DNA from: a virus
Direction: 5' to 3' (one strand)
Length of the DNA stretch: 36,813 bases
Virus record (IMG/VR): IMGVR_UViG_3300045256_000825
Coordinates: 1-36,813 of that record
Numbering within the stretch: position 1 is the stretch's first letter; the number at the start of each line of letters is the position of its first letter. The notes under the pieces are model-generated. The model was not told the origin of the DNA. It searched no databases and was given only the letters and a program-made list of their open reading frames with translations. Shown in pieces: positions 7,752-13,649 of the stretch. The translations under genes were made by a program, and so were the position numbers.

Positions 7752-8191
7752 AACGCTTAATTATCACTTCACCGGCATTCAATGGAGAGATCAATGTGCT
7801 CTATGGTCTGGATCACTCGCTTCAATTCATCGACTTTATGAAGTGTGATCTGAACAGTGAGCAGATGGATTATTTTAAACAGCATTGTCCAAGTCGTTTT
7901 GATTTGAAAGTAGATCAGTTCATATCATTCTTTCCCCGCAACCCCCGTTTCAATATAGCTGACGAGAAATACTTTGTTACGTTCGATCATTGGTGGAATA
8001 GATATGGCTTAAAACGCAACCGCGAGAGGAGTGAGAAGCTATGGAGCAAATTGAGCCAAGCTGATCAGGCCGCAGCACTATTCAAACTTGGCCGCTATGA
8101 GAGATACTGCCAAGTTAATACCTGGTACACCAAGGCAGACCCGGATACTTATCTAAGGAATAAATATTGGAACAATGATTGGAGCAAATGA
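7748..8191 (+). CDS. Replication-type protein (primosome-like C-terminus)
   Basis: The 147-residue protein ends in a pattern common to phage replication and DnaD-like primosome proteins. FDHWWNRYGLKRNRERSEKLW is followed by a short helix (QAAALFKLGRYERYC) and then a WYTKADPDTYLRNKYW-type ending. That pattern (F-x-x-W-W-x-x-Y...K...W...DTYL...W) marks the C-terminal segment used to bind partners or DNA in replisome loading. The N-terminal ~60 residues are unrecognised. Pattern match by eye, moderate confidence. It sits next to the RecA-like ATPase. Confidence 0.6.
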   Translation: MKRLIITSPAFNGEINVLYGLDHSLQFIDFMKCDLNSEQMDYFKQHCPSRFDLKVDQFISFFPRNPRFNIADEKYFVTFDHWWNRYGLKRNRERSEKLWSKLSQADQAAALFKLGRYERYCQVNTWYTKADPDTYLRNKYWNNDWSK

Positions 8192-8411
8192 AACAGGTCA
8201 GTTCAAAGTCTATTTGGACGAACCGATTGTAATCAAGGGAATAAAAATCGGCCACACTAAGGAAGGCCTTAAATACCTAATAGAACATAATGAGCACATC
8301 TTGAAAATAGCGACAGCTAAACAGCTTGGAGATACTGAAAGGCAACACATTCAGCTTTTGATTGTCAATTACAAGCAGCACTTGGCACTGTATAATTCAA
8401 TTAACCTTTAA
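8175..8411 (+). CDS. Small hypothetical protein
   Basis: A 78-residue protein that overlaps the previous gene by 17 bases and ends 12 bases before the first DGR target gene. It has a strand-rich N-terminus (KVYLDEPIVIKGIKIGHT) and a helical C-terminus. No family is recognised. It is the last gene before the DGR, so it may be either a replication-cluster gene or a DGR neighbour. Confidence 0.65.
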   Translation: MIGANETGQFKVYLDEPIVIKGIKIGHTKEGLKYLIEHNEHILKIATAKQLGDTERQHIQLLIVNYKQHLALYNSINL

Positions 8412-8423
8412 ATTTTAAACTCT

Positions 8424-8873
8424 ATGGAAACACTTAAAATCGAAATCCCCAAAGGCCATGTGATCGATAGCTTCGATCAGTCAACAGGCATCATCAAATT
8501 CAAAGAGAAGCCGAAGAATGTGATGGAACGCATCAAGACTATTGAAGATGTGTTGGCGGAATATGGCTTTACGCTTGAAGAATTTAGAAACAAATTTGCA
8601 AGCCTGGACGAAGACGAGAAAGCTTACAAGCTTTTGAAGTGGATGGTTTCAGTCCTCAATGAAGGATGGGAGCCAGACTGGAATGATAGTAACCAGGCAA
8701 AATACTATCCTTATTTTAACATGGGCGGTTCCTCCGGCTTTCGGTTGTGCGACTTCGATGACTGGCGCTCGCTTTCGAATGTCGGCTCGCGCCTTTGCTT
8801 TAAAAGCAAAGAATTGGCGCTTTACGCAGGAGAAAGATTCGTGGAGCTCTACAAACAATTCATGACCATTTAA
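8424..8873 (+). CDS. DGR target protein 1 (hypervariable)
   Basis: The 149-residue protein has an N-terminal strand-rich region (about 1-30), a helical linker, then a conserved core with EGWEPDWND, YYPYF, GGSSGFRL (101-108), VGSRLCF (120-126) and ELYKQF near the end. Residues 101-125 are encoded by VR1. Compared with the TR-encoded residues, position 109 is Cys for Asn, 111 Phe for Tyr, 113 Asp for Asn, 115 Arg for Asn and 117 Leu for Asn. No signal peptide or membrane segment is seen, so the product is probably cytoplasmic. It shares the core but not the N-terminus with the next two genes. The function is unknown; the variable surface implies ligand binding. Confidence 0.88.
   Translation: METLKIEIPKGHVIDSFDQSTGIIKFKEKPKNVMERIKTIEDVLAEYGFTLEEFRNKFASLDEDEKAYKLLKWMVSVLNEGWEPDWNDSNQAKYYPYFNMGGSSGFRLCDFDDWRSLSNVGSRLCFKSKELALYAGERFVELYKQFMTI
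8722..8799 (+). repeat. DGR variable repeat VR1
   Basis: This 78-bp segment aligns without gaps to the TR at 9688-9765. It differs at 12 positions, and every one is an adenine in the TR (TR 9709, 9714, 9715, 9721, 9726, 9732, 9733, 9738, 9739, 9750, 9757, 9761). All 61 non-adenine TR positions are unchanged. Similarity stops sharply after GCT at 8799. Confidence 0.95.
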
Positions 8874-8878
8874 TCACT

Positions 8879-9268
8879 ATGGAAATAAAACAACTAAAAA
8901 CGTTCGAAGACGCTTGCAAGGTCTTGGGTCTCGACAATGAAAAAGTGTTACCTGATTTCTCTTTCTTTCCAGAGAAACATCAGAAGGCAATGACAGCACA
9001 CTCAAAACTTGTGCTCATTGCGCAGGCAGCAAACCGCATAGCCAATGGAGGTGTTGATTGGACACCGGATTGGAATAATTACGACCAGTTCAAATACCAT
9101 CCTTGGTTTGCAATGGATGGCGGTTCCTCCGGCTTTCGGTTGAGCGGCTACGATGGCTGGGACTCGCTTTCGCCTGTCGGCTCGCGCCTTTGCTTCATTT
9201 CCAGCGAAGTTGCAGAGTATGTCGGGGAGACTTTCGTTGAGCTTTATAAAGACTATTTCACTTTATAG
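8879..9268 (+). CDS. DGR target protein 2 (hypervariable)
   Basis: A 129-residue paralogue of the following gene. TFEDACKV is at 8-15, followed by a helical region, then WTPDWNN, KYHPWF, GGSSGFRL (81-88), VGSRLCF (100-106) and FVELYKDYF. Residues 81-105 are encoded by VR2. Variable residues include Ser89, Gly90, Tyr91, Gly93, Asp95, Leu97 and Pro99, against Asn, Asp, Tyr, Asn, Asn, Asn and Asn in the TR. It starts 5 bases after target 1. No secretion signal is present. It lacks the ~30-residue N-terminal extension of target 1. Confidence 0.88.
   Translation: MEIKQLKTFEDACKVLGLDNEKVLPDFSFFPEKHQKAMTAHSKLVLIAQAANRIANGGVDWTPDWNNYDQFKYHPWFAMDGGSSGFRLSGYDGWDSLSPVGSRLCFISSEVAEYVGETFVELYKDYFTL
9119..9194 (+). 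repeat. DGR variable repeat VR2
   Basis: A 76-bp match to TR 9690-9765 with 13 mismatches, all at TR adenines (9709, 9715, 9718, 9726, 9727, 9732, 9738, 9739, 9744, 9745, 9750, 9757, 9761). At the 5' side homology ends two bases short of VR1 and VR3, with a non-adenine mismatch at TR 9689. Confidence 0.95.
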
Positions 9269-9271
9269 ACA

Positions 9272-9661
9272 ATGAAAAATTTCACTGAAATAAAAACGTT
9301 TGAAGATGCTTGCAAGGTTGAGCGTCTTGATCCGAAGAAAGTCATTCCTGATTTTAAAGCATATCCTCGGGAGGATCGCAAAGGAATGATTGCCCACGCT
9401 AAACTTGTGATCATAGCAAAGGCACTAAACAAGGTTGCCAATAACGGCAAAAGATGGAAGCCAGATTGGAATAATGGAACATGGGATAAATACTATCCTT
9501 GGTTTGTGATGGGCGGTTCCTCCGGCTTTCGGTTGTACGGCTTCGATGGCTGGCTCTCGGATTCGAGTGTCGGCTCGCGCCTTTGCTTCTGTTCCAGCGA
9601 ACTGGCAAAATATGCGGGGAAGCAGTTTATCAAACTGTATAAAGAATACTTTACGCTGTAA
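9272..9661 (+). CDS. DGR target protein 3 (hypervariable)
   Basis: A 129-residue paralogue of target 2, with TFEDACKV near residues 8-15, WKPDWNN, KYYPWF, GGSSGFRL (81-88), VGSRLCF (100-106) and FIKLYKEYF. Residues 81-105 come from VR3. Variable residues include Tyr89, Gly90, Phe91, Gly93, Leu95, Asp97 and Ser99. It begins 3 bases after target 2 and is directly followed by the noncoding TR region. The tandem targets 2 and 3 look like a gene duplication whose VRs then diverged through the DGR. Confidence 0.88.
   Translation: MKNFTEIKTFEDACKVERLDPKKVIPDFKAYPREDRKGMIAHAKLVIIAKALNKVANNGKRWKPDWNNGTWDKYYPWFVMGGSSGFRLYGFDGWLSDSSVGSRLCFCSSELAKYAGKQFIKLYKEYFTL
9510..9587 (+). repeat. DGR variable repeat VR3
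   Basis: A 78-bp gap-free match to the TR with 13 mismatches, all at TR adenines (9709, 9714, 9718, 9721, 9726, 9727, 9732, 9733, 9738, 9745, 9750, 9757, 9761). A small hairpin (CCAG-CGAA-CTGG, 9593-9604) lies 5 bases past its end. It recalls the stem-loop found after some VRs, but its stem is only 4 bp. Confidence 0.95.
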
Positions 9662-9875
9662 ATAATAAAAACAGGTTGTGCGATGGTTGGGCGGTTCCTC
9701 CGGCTTTCAGTTGAACGACTACGATAACTGGAACTCGAATTCGAATGTCAGCTCGCACCTATGCTAAAGACTTTAATGCTATCGCAGGCCGTGCCTCTCG
9801 GCAAAAAATGACAATCAAAAAAACCTAAGTCGTTGGTAGTTCTTAACGAAGGCGACTTATGAAAAGCAAAGGCAA
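9662..9875 (+). ncRNA. Probable DGR template RNA with structured spacer
   Basis: The 214-bp gap between target 3 and the reverse transcriptase has no credible gene. It holds the TR and a 110-bp spacer. The spacer contains TGCC-TCTC-GGCA (9792-9803) and a 7-bp stem TAAGTCG/CGACTTA (9826-9832 with 9853-9859), the latter just before the RT start. In the Bordetella phage DGR, the RNA downstream of the TR primes and supports cDNA synthesis. By analogy, this spacer is probably the functional part of the template RNA. The transcript ends are not known. Confidence 0.6.
9688..9765 (+). repeat. DGR template repeat (TR)
   Basis: This noncoding donor repeat lies between the last target gene and the reverse transcriptase, on the same strand as both. 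It has 17 adenines, many in AAC and AAT codons when read in the target frame. Those codons are typical of DGR templates because adenine mutagenesis of AAY reaches many amino acids without creating stops. Read in frame it would encode GGSSGFQL, then Asn-rich positions, then SSHLC and a stop just past the repeat. All three VRs match it at every non-adenine position within the aligned span. Confidence 0.95.
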
Positions 9876-10835
9876 ATGAAACGGATTGGAAACCTATACG
9901 AGCAAATTAAAGACCTGAAGAACATTCAGGAGGCAGATGCCAAAGCTCAAAAGGGCAAGGCTAGCCAGTATGGCGTTACTCTTCACAACAAAAATCGTGA
10001 GGCGAATCTCCTGATGCTTCACCAAATGCTATCTGAAAAAACCTACCGAACTTCCGAGTATACAACTTTCACTGTATTTGAACCTAAAGAAAGGCTTGTT
10101 TACAAGCTTCCTTTTTTTCCCGATCGCATTGCTCATCATGCGATTATGAATGTGCTGGAACCTGTTTTTGTTAACACATTCACGGCAGATACTTATAGCT
10201 GCATTAAGAATCGCGGCATACACTGCCTTTTTAATAAACTCAAACGCGACTTAACTGACATTGAGGGCACTCACTACTGCCTGAAATTTGACATAAAGAA
10301 ATTCTATCCCAGCATAGATCACAGCACTCTTAAAGCATTGCTGAGGAGAAAATTTAAGGACAAGGATTTACTCTGGCTGCTCGATGAAATCATAGATAGT
10401 GCTCCTGGCTTGCCGATCGGCAACTATTTGAGCCAATACCTTTCTAACTTTTATCTCAGCTATTTTGACCACTGGATCAAAGAAGAAAAGGCTGTAAAAT
10501 ATTACTATCGATACGCTGATGATATCGTGATTTTGCATCACGACAAGGCGAAGCTGCATGAATTATTAGGCTGCATTAGAATCTACCTTGAAGAGCTGAA
10601 GCTGGAGATCAAAGATAATCACCAAGTTTTTCCGGTTGAATCCAGAGGCATTGACTTTGTAGGTTATGTCTTTCGCCATTCTCATATACGAATCCGCAAA
10701 CAGATCAAGAAAAACTTTGCCCGCAAATTGGCGAAGAATCCAAACCATGCTTCCAAGGCTTCTTACCTGGGATGGTTGGGCCATTGTGATGCTAAGCATT
10801 TAACTAAAAAACTGATCGGCCATGAACAACTTTAA
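9876..10835 (+). CDS. DGR reverse transcriptase
   Basis: The 319-residue protein carries the retroelement RT core: FPDRIAHHAI (81-90), KFDIKKFYPSID (137-148), GLPIGNYLSQ (178-187) and the catalytic YADD (213-216). The IGNxxSQ motif, in place of the xPQG of group II intron and retron RTs, is characteristic of DGR RTs. There is no maturase or endonuclease domain, and the length is normal for the family. It copies the TR RNA with adenine errors, and the cDNA replaces the VRs of the three upstream genes. The start ATG follows the spacer hairpin. Its end overlaps the next gene by 14 bases. Confidence 0.95.
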   Translation: MKRIGNLYEQIKDLKNIQEADAKAQKGKASQYGVTLHNKNREANLLMLHQMLSEKTYRTSEYTTFTVFEPKERLVYKLPFFPDRIAHHAIMNVLEPVFVNTFTADTYSCIKNRGIHCLFNKLKRDLTDIEGTHYCLKFDIKKFYPSIDHSTLKALLRRKFKDKDLLWLLDEIIDSAPGLPIGNYLSQYLSNFYLSYFDHWIKEEKAVKYYYRYADDIVILHHDKAKLHELLGCIRIYLEELKLEIKDNHQVFPVESRGIDFVGYVFRHSHIRIRKQIKKNFARKLAKNPNHASKASYLGWLGHCDAKHLTKKLIGHEQL

Positions 10836-11118
10836 AGACTTCAATATTCAGCCCAGGGTGAATTCATTTGTGGGTGAAAAGATTCAGGTTCAGAAGCTAT
10901 TCAACCTAACCATAAAGGTGCTCGACTATAAAATCGAGCCATCGAAGCAGAAGAAGGATACCGAGTTGCTTACTCTACAAATAGAAAAGAGTGGAGAGAA
11001 GCGTATTGTATTCACCGGCTCCAAGGTGCTGATCGAAATGATCAGACAGGTTCCAAAGAATGGATTCCCGTTCACTACAGTAATTAAAGGCGACAACGAT
11101 TACTACGAATTCACATGA
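10822..11118 (+). CDS. Small hypothetical protein coupled to the DGR RT
   Basis: A 98-residue protein starting inside the RT gene (14-base overlap) and overlapping the GemA-like gene by 4 bases. The middle is strand-rich (FNLTIKVLDYKIEPSK, then KKDTELLTLQIEK, then KRIVFTGSKVLIEMI). This pattern could be an OB-fold-like nucleic-acid-binding domain, but that is inference from secondary structure only. It is not similar to Avd, which is a four-helix bundle. It may belong to the phage core rather than the DGR. Confidence 0.7.
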   Translation: MNNFKDFNIQPRVNSFVGEKIQVQKLFNLTIKVLDYKIEPSKQKKDTELLTLQIEKSGEKRIVFTGSKVLIEMIRQVPKNGFPFTTVIKGDNDYYEFT

Positions 11119-11516
11119 GCACACAACCACAAATCAAAGCTATCTACGCGCTGCTGAGTAAGCTGGGTTTGCGCGATGATAAAGAGAGCATTGTGCGGGC
11201 CTTCAGTGGCGGAAAGCACAGTAGTTTGAGCAAGCTGAAAGATGGAGAGGCGGCTGCACTTATTGGCCACTTAAAAAGCATGGTGAACCCGCACGATGCG
11301 AGTGACACCAAGATGAAAAACAAGATCATCGGCATGGCTCATGAGATGAACTGGACGATAGAAGGCACCGGCAAGGTAGATATGGATCACCTGAACAACT
11401 GGTGTGTAAAAAGTGGATACCTTCATAAGCCGCTCGATGCGTATCGTCACAACGAACTGCCGAAGTTAGTCAGCCAGTTTGAAGAGGTTTATAAGAGCTA
11501 TTTGAAACAAGTATAA
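11115..11516 (+). CDS. GemA-like protein (Mu gp16, DUF1018 type)
   Basis: The 133-residue protein has the pattern of the Mu GemA/gp16 family. An N-terminal helix IKAIYALLSKLGLRDD is followed by a SSLSKL-type turn, then KIIGMAHEMNW and a C-terminal LNNWCVKSGYLHKPLDAY region. In Mu, GemA modulates host gene expression and the host replication start. Resemblance is moderate and based on motif order. The gene ends just before a strong terminator, so it closes the early operon. Confidence 0.6.
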   Translation: MSTQPQIKAIYALLSKLGLRDDKESIVRAFSGGKHSSLSKLKDGEAAALIGHLKSMVNPHDASDTKMKNKIIGMAHEMNWTIEGTGKVDMDHLNNWCVKSGYLHKPLDAYRHNELPKLVSQFEEVYKSYLKQV

Positions 11517-11541
11517 AAGGCTTTTCTTTTTCATTGTTTTC

Positions 11542-11573
11542 GTCCCCTTCTCGTGTAGTCGGGGACTTTTTTT
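11542..11573 (+). terminator. Rho-independent terminator closing the early operon
   Basis: A 6-bp GC-rich stem GTCCCC/GGGGAC (11542-11547 with 11561-11566) with a 13-base loop is followed by seven Ts. It lies 26 bases after the GemA-like stop, so transcripts from the DGR region probably end here. Confidence 0.85.
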
Positions 11574-11601
11574 AAATTACAGTAACAAAAAACGCAAAAC
11601 C

Positions 11602-12021
11602 ATGAAAACAGTAGTATTATTCTTTTTGCTTTTTCCTGTGCTCGTGTCGGCACAGATCAGCAATTTTAACAGCGACATTCAGCGCAATGATGTGAAGAAA
11701 ATGATTTCGAATGTAATGAAGCACAGCGATCAGAAATTCACCGTTGAGGTAGACAGCTCCGGGACTGAAATGAACTACGTTCTGAAAGCTCAAAACCCAG
11801 TAACGTTCTCCTTCACCAAACAGCCGGGCTATAATTCATTTTTATTCAGGCGCATCAGCGGCCAGTTTGATGACCTGTTTGCGATATGGCGGCTATATTT
11901 CAATCCGGAGGCATCCAAGGATCAATTGAAGGCACAGGGTGAATGGAAGCTGATCAATGCGACACGGGCTTATTTCAGGCATACGCGACCAGAGTTTTGG
12001 ACTATTGAGGTAAGAAACTAA
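11602..12021 (+). CDS. Secreted hypothetical protein
   Basis: The 139-residue product begins with a clear Sec signal peptide: basic MK, a hydrophobic stretch TVVLFFLLFPVLV, and an SAQ cleavage site near residue 17. The mature part is mixed strand and helix with no Cys and no known motif; an RAYFRHTRPEFWTIEV segment closes it. It lies between two intrinsic terminators together with the next gene, so it is a separate transcription unit. An exported phage product between early and late regions could be a moron affecting the host surface, but this is inference. Confidence 0.75.
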   Translation: MKTVVLFFLLFPVLVSAQISNFNSDIQRNDVKKMISNVMKHSDQKFTVEVDSSGTEMNYVLKAQNPVTFSFTKQPGYNSFLFRRISGQFDDLFAIWRLYFNPEASKDQLKAQGEWKLINATRAYFRHTRPEFWTIEVRN

Positions 12022-12035
12022 AATCCAAACAGTCA

Positions 12036-12311
12036 ATGAACGACCACGCAATTACACCCAATGCTGAGAAGCTTGTGCAGGAATGCATTAGTTTGTTTCA
12101 AAAGGTAAACAGTACGCGGGTTCCTGAAATAGCGAATCAGCGCAAAGCAAAGTTGAAAGACAAGCTTGCCGATCTGGCGGCTACAAAAAAAAGGATGATT
12201 AAAGAGGAGAAGGATTATGAACAGTTCGTCTACATGATGTTTTTGAAATATGAAATAGACTCCTCCGAACTTCATGACAGGATATCTAATCCTGAAAATT
12301 ATACCGGGTAA
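12036..12311 (+). CDS. Small coiled-coil hypothetical protein
   Basis: A 91-residue, highly helical and charged protein (KAKLKDKLADLAATKKRMIK in the centre) beginning 14 bases after the secreted-protein gene. It is followed by a terminator 53 bases downstream. It has no signal peptide and no recognised family. The two genes likely form one short transcript. Confidence 0.65.
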   Translation: MNDHAITPNAEKLVQECISLFQKVNSTRVPEIANQRKAKLKDKLADLAATKKRMIKEEKDYEQFVYMMFLKYEIDSSELHDRISNPENYTG

Positions 12312-12364
12312 AAAATGGGGGTTCGAGGCGTGAAGGCGGCAAAATAACGCGCCCGGTCAAATCG

Positions 12365-12391
12365 AAGCCCTGAGAAATCAGGGCTTTTTTT
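12365..12391 (+). terminator. Rho-independent terminator with GAAA tetraloop
   Basis: A perfect 9-bp stem AAGCCCTGA/TCAGGGCTT (12365-12373 with 12378-12386) with a stable GAAA loop runs into a T tract. It ends the two-gene unit containing the secreted protein. Confidence 0.88.
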
Positions 12392-12431
12392 GTGGGGATA
12401 ACGTCTGAGAAAATTTTTCGTTATTTGTGAC

Positions 12432-12740
12432 ATGCGCGGAACGCTCACCATTTTTAAGGATGTGTTTGAAACCCCTCCGATAAAGAAGGAGGAAAATGGC
12501 ACTGGCCGCGATCTTCTTAAACAAAGAAACGAGTGCCTTGTAGATCGCTATTACTTCTATGGTAAATTTACCGACAAGCGATATTCCAAAATTTTAGAAC
12601 ATCTCTCACAAGAATTTTTCCTGGCTCAAATCACAATTGCCGATCTGTTGCAAGACAATTTTGAAATGATCGACAAGCTGCGCCATGAGCAACCTCAGAA
12701 GAATTACTTTACCAAAAAGTGGCCGCACCTGGTTTGGTGA
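12432..12740 (+). CDS. Small possible DNA-binding regulator
   Basis: A 102-residue protein in its own unit, after a terminator and just before the point where plus and minus transcripts converge. The centre (RNECLVDRYYFYGKFTDKRY, then ILEHLSQEFFLAQITIADLL) looks like a helix-turn-helix: a short helix, an EFFLAQ turn and a recognition-like helix. In Mu the middle/late regulators (Mor, C) lie at a similar map position, between early and late genes. This placement and the fold guess suggest a late-gene activator, with low certainty. Confidence 0.55.
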   Translation: MRGTLTIFKDVFETPPIKKEENGTGRDLLKQRNECLVDRYYFYGKFTDKRYSKILEHLSQEFFLAQITIADLLQDNFEMIDKLRHEQPQKNYFTKKWPHLVW

Positions 12741-12742
12741 GA

Positions 12743-13282
12743 TCACGGATTCTCATCTATCTGTAAAGTAGCCGGATGTTTGGTGTAAACCGGGTTAGCA
12801 GAATAGTCTTCATAAGCCGTTGAGAAAGTAAGCACTCGAACCCGTAATCCTACCGGATCATTCTCCCGGTGCTCGGTTATTGCACTCACTCTCACCAGCG
12901 ATTGTACATATGGATTAGTTCCATATTCCTCAGACGGTGGATTCGGTGCCCATCCCATCAATGCTTCAAACACCTTCTGTTCTACATCATAAAAGCTTAA
13001 TGCCTTTTCGCGCACATCGGTCGGACTTATAAGAGAGCTTTGACTGAATGGAGTAAATCCTAAGCGGACTTGAATCATCAGTTCTCCGAACTGGCCGTTT
13101 TGTGCTTCGTTGGTATAGTTTGCCTGGATGAAATCAATCAGTGCGCAAGGGAAGCTTACAGATGGTTTATACTCAAACATTTCGAGCTGCCCGAAATCCT
13201 GATCTATCCAACGTAACTCAAGGACTTTTGATTTGAGTCGGTCTGAGATATCAATGAAGAGTTGTCCGAATAGATTTTTCAT
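12743..13282 (-). CDS. Tail terminator/completion-like protein
   Basis: The 179-residue protein is the last gene of the leftward head block. The N-terminal helix (FGQLFIDISDRLKSKV) followed by strand-rich FPCALIDFIQANY, FGELMIQVRLGF and VRVLTFSTAYED is the pattern of small tail-terminator/neck proteins in siphoviruses, myoviruses and Mu (gp37). The call combines fold pattern and position after the gpG-like gene. It is separated from that gene by an 80-residue gene and an intrinsic terminator. The end comes within 3 bases of the convergent plus-strand gene. Confidence 0.55.
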   Translation of the reverse strand: MKNLFGQLFIDISDRLKSKVLELRWIDQDFGQLEMFEYKPSVSFPCALIDFIQANYTNEAQNGQFGELMIQVRLGFTPFSQSSLISPTDVREKALSFYDVEQKVFEALMGWAPNPPSEEYGTNPYVQSLVRVSAITEHRENDPVGLRVRVLTFSTAYEDYSANPVYTKHPATLQIDENP

Positions 13283-13333
13283 TATTGAGGGGGGAGGTTT
13301 GTGTTTTCTTTATTTCTTTTTTGTTGTGGTGAT

Positions 13334-13366
13334 AAAAAAGCATTCCTCCGAGGAATGCTTTTTTTT
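13334..13366. terminator. Bidirectional intrinsic terminator inside the leftward block
   Basis: An 8-bp stem GCATTCCT/AGGAATGC (13340-13347 with 13351-13358) is flanked by six As on one side and eight Ts on the other, so it can stop transcription in both directions. It lies between two minus-strand genes (13374-13616 and 12743-13282). The downstream tail-terminator-like gene therefore needs read-through or its own promoter. Confidence 0.82.
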
Positions 13367-13373
13367 GATCTTC

Positions 13374-13616
13374 CTAAGCTTCGCGATTTGGCCAGCCCCA
13401 ATTTCCCTCTTCAGTTCCGAGGTTAATAGAAGTTTTCCAAAGTTGTCCTTCTCCATCGATATCAACTTTTACGTTGACGCAACTTTCGCTCCAAACAGCT
13501 ACAATAGTTGCGGGCAGTTCGTGTTGAACATTTTGGTTAGACGATTCCCGCATCTTTTTTCTGTCTTCTTCGGTTGTTTTGTAGATCACAACCCTTCCAA
13601 TCGTTGGTTTGTCCAT
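13374..13616 (-). CDS. Small conserved phage protein of unknown function
   Basis: An 80-residue protein with an N-terminal strand (IGRVVIYKTTEEDR), then LPATIVAVW, VNVKVDIDGEG and LWKTSINLG, ending GNWGWPN. I recall this pattern (LPA-x-IVAVW ... VNLKV ... DG ... W) in small uncharacterised proteins near phage head or tail genes. It appears to be a small beta-barrel. It follows the gpG-like gene by 33 bases and is directly followed by a bidirectional terminator. Confidence 0.75.
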   Translation of the reverse strand: MDKPTIGRVVIYKTTEEDRKKMRESSNQNVQHELPATIVAVWSESCVNVKVDIDGEGQLWKTSINLGTEEGNWGWPNREA

Positions 13617-13649
13617 AATTTAATCTGGATGAATTCGCCCATCCCTGCG

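Noticed and set aside
8722-9765. Spaced repeats that could suggest a CRISPR array or tandem satellite
   Set aside because: The repeats are about 180-400 bp apart, lie within genes, and differ only at positions that are adenines in one copy. That is DGR TR/VR behaviour, not CRISPR.
9859-9879. A tiny ATG frame (6 codons) just before the RT start, as a leader peptide
   Set aside because: It overlaps the RT start (ATGA) and could couple translation, but a frame this short occurs easily by chance and has no conserved feature I can see.
10822-11118. The small gene after the RT as a DGR accessory protein Avd
   Set aside because: It is predicted to be strand-rich and 98 residues long, while Avd is a four-helix bundle of about 110-130 residues. 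No similarity was seen.
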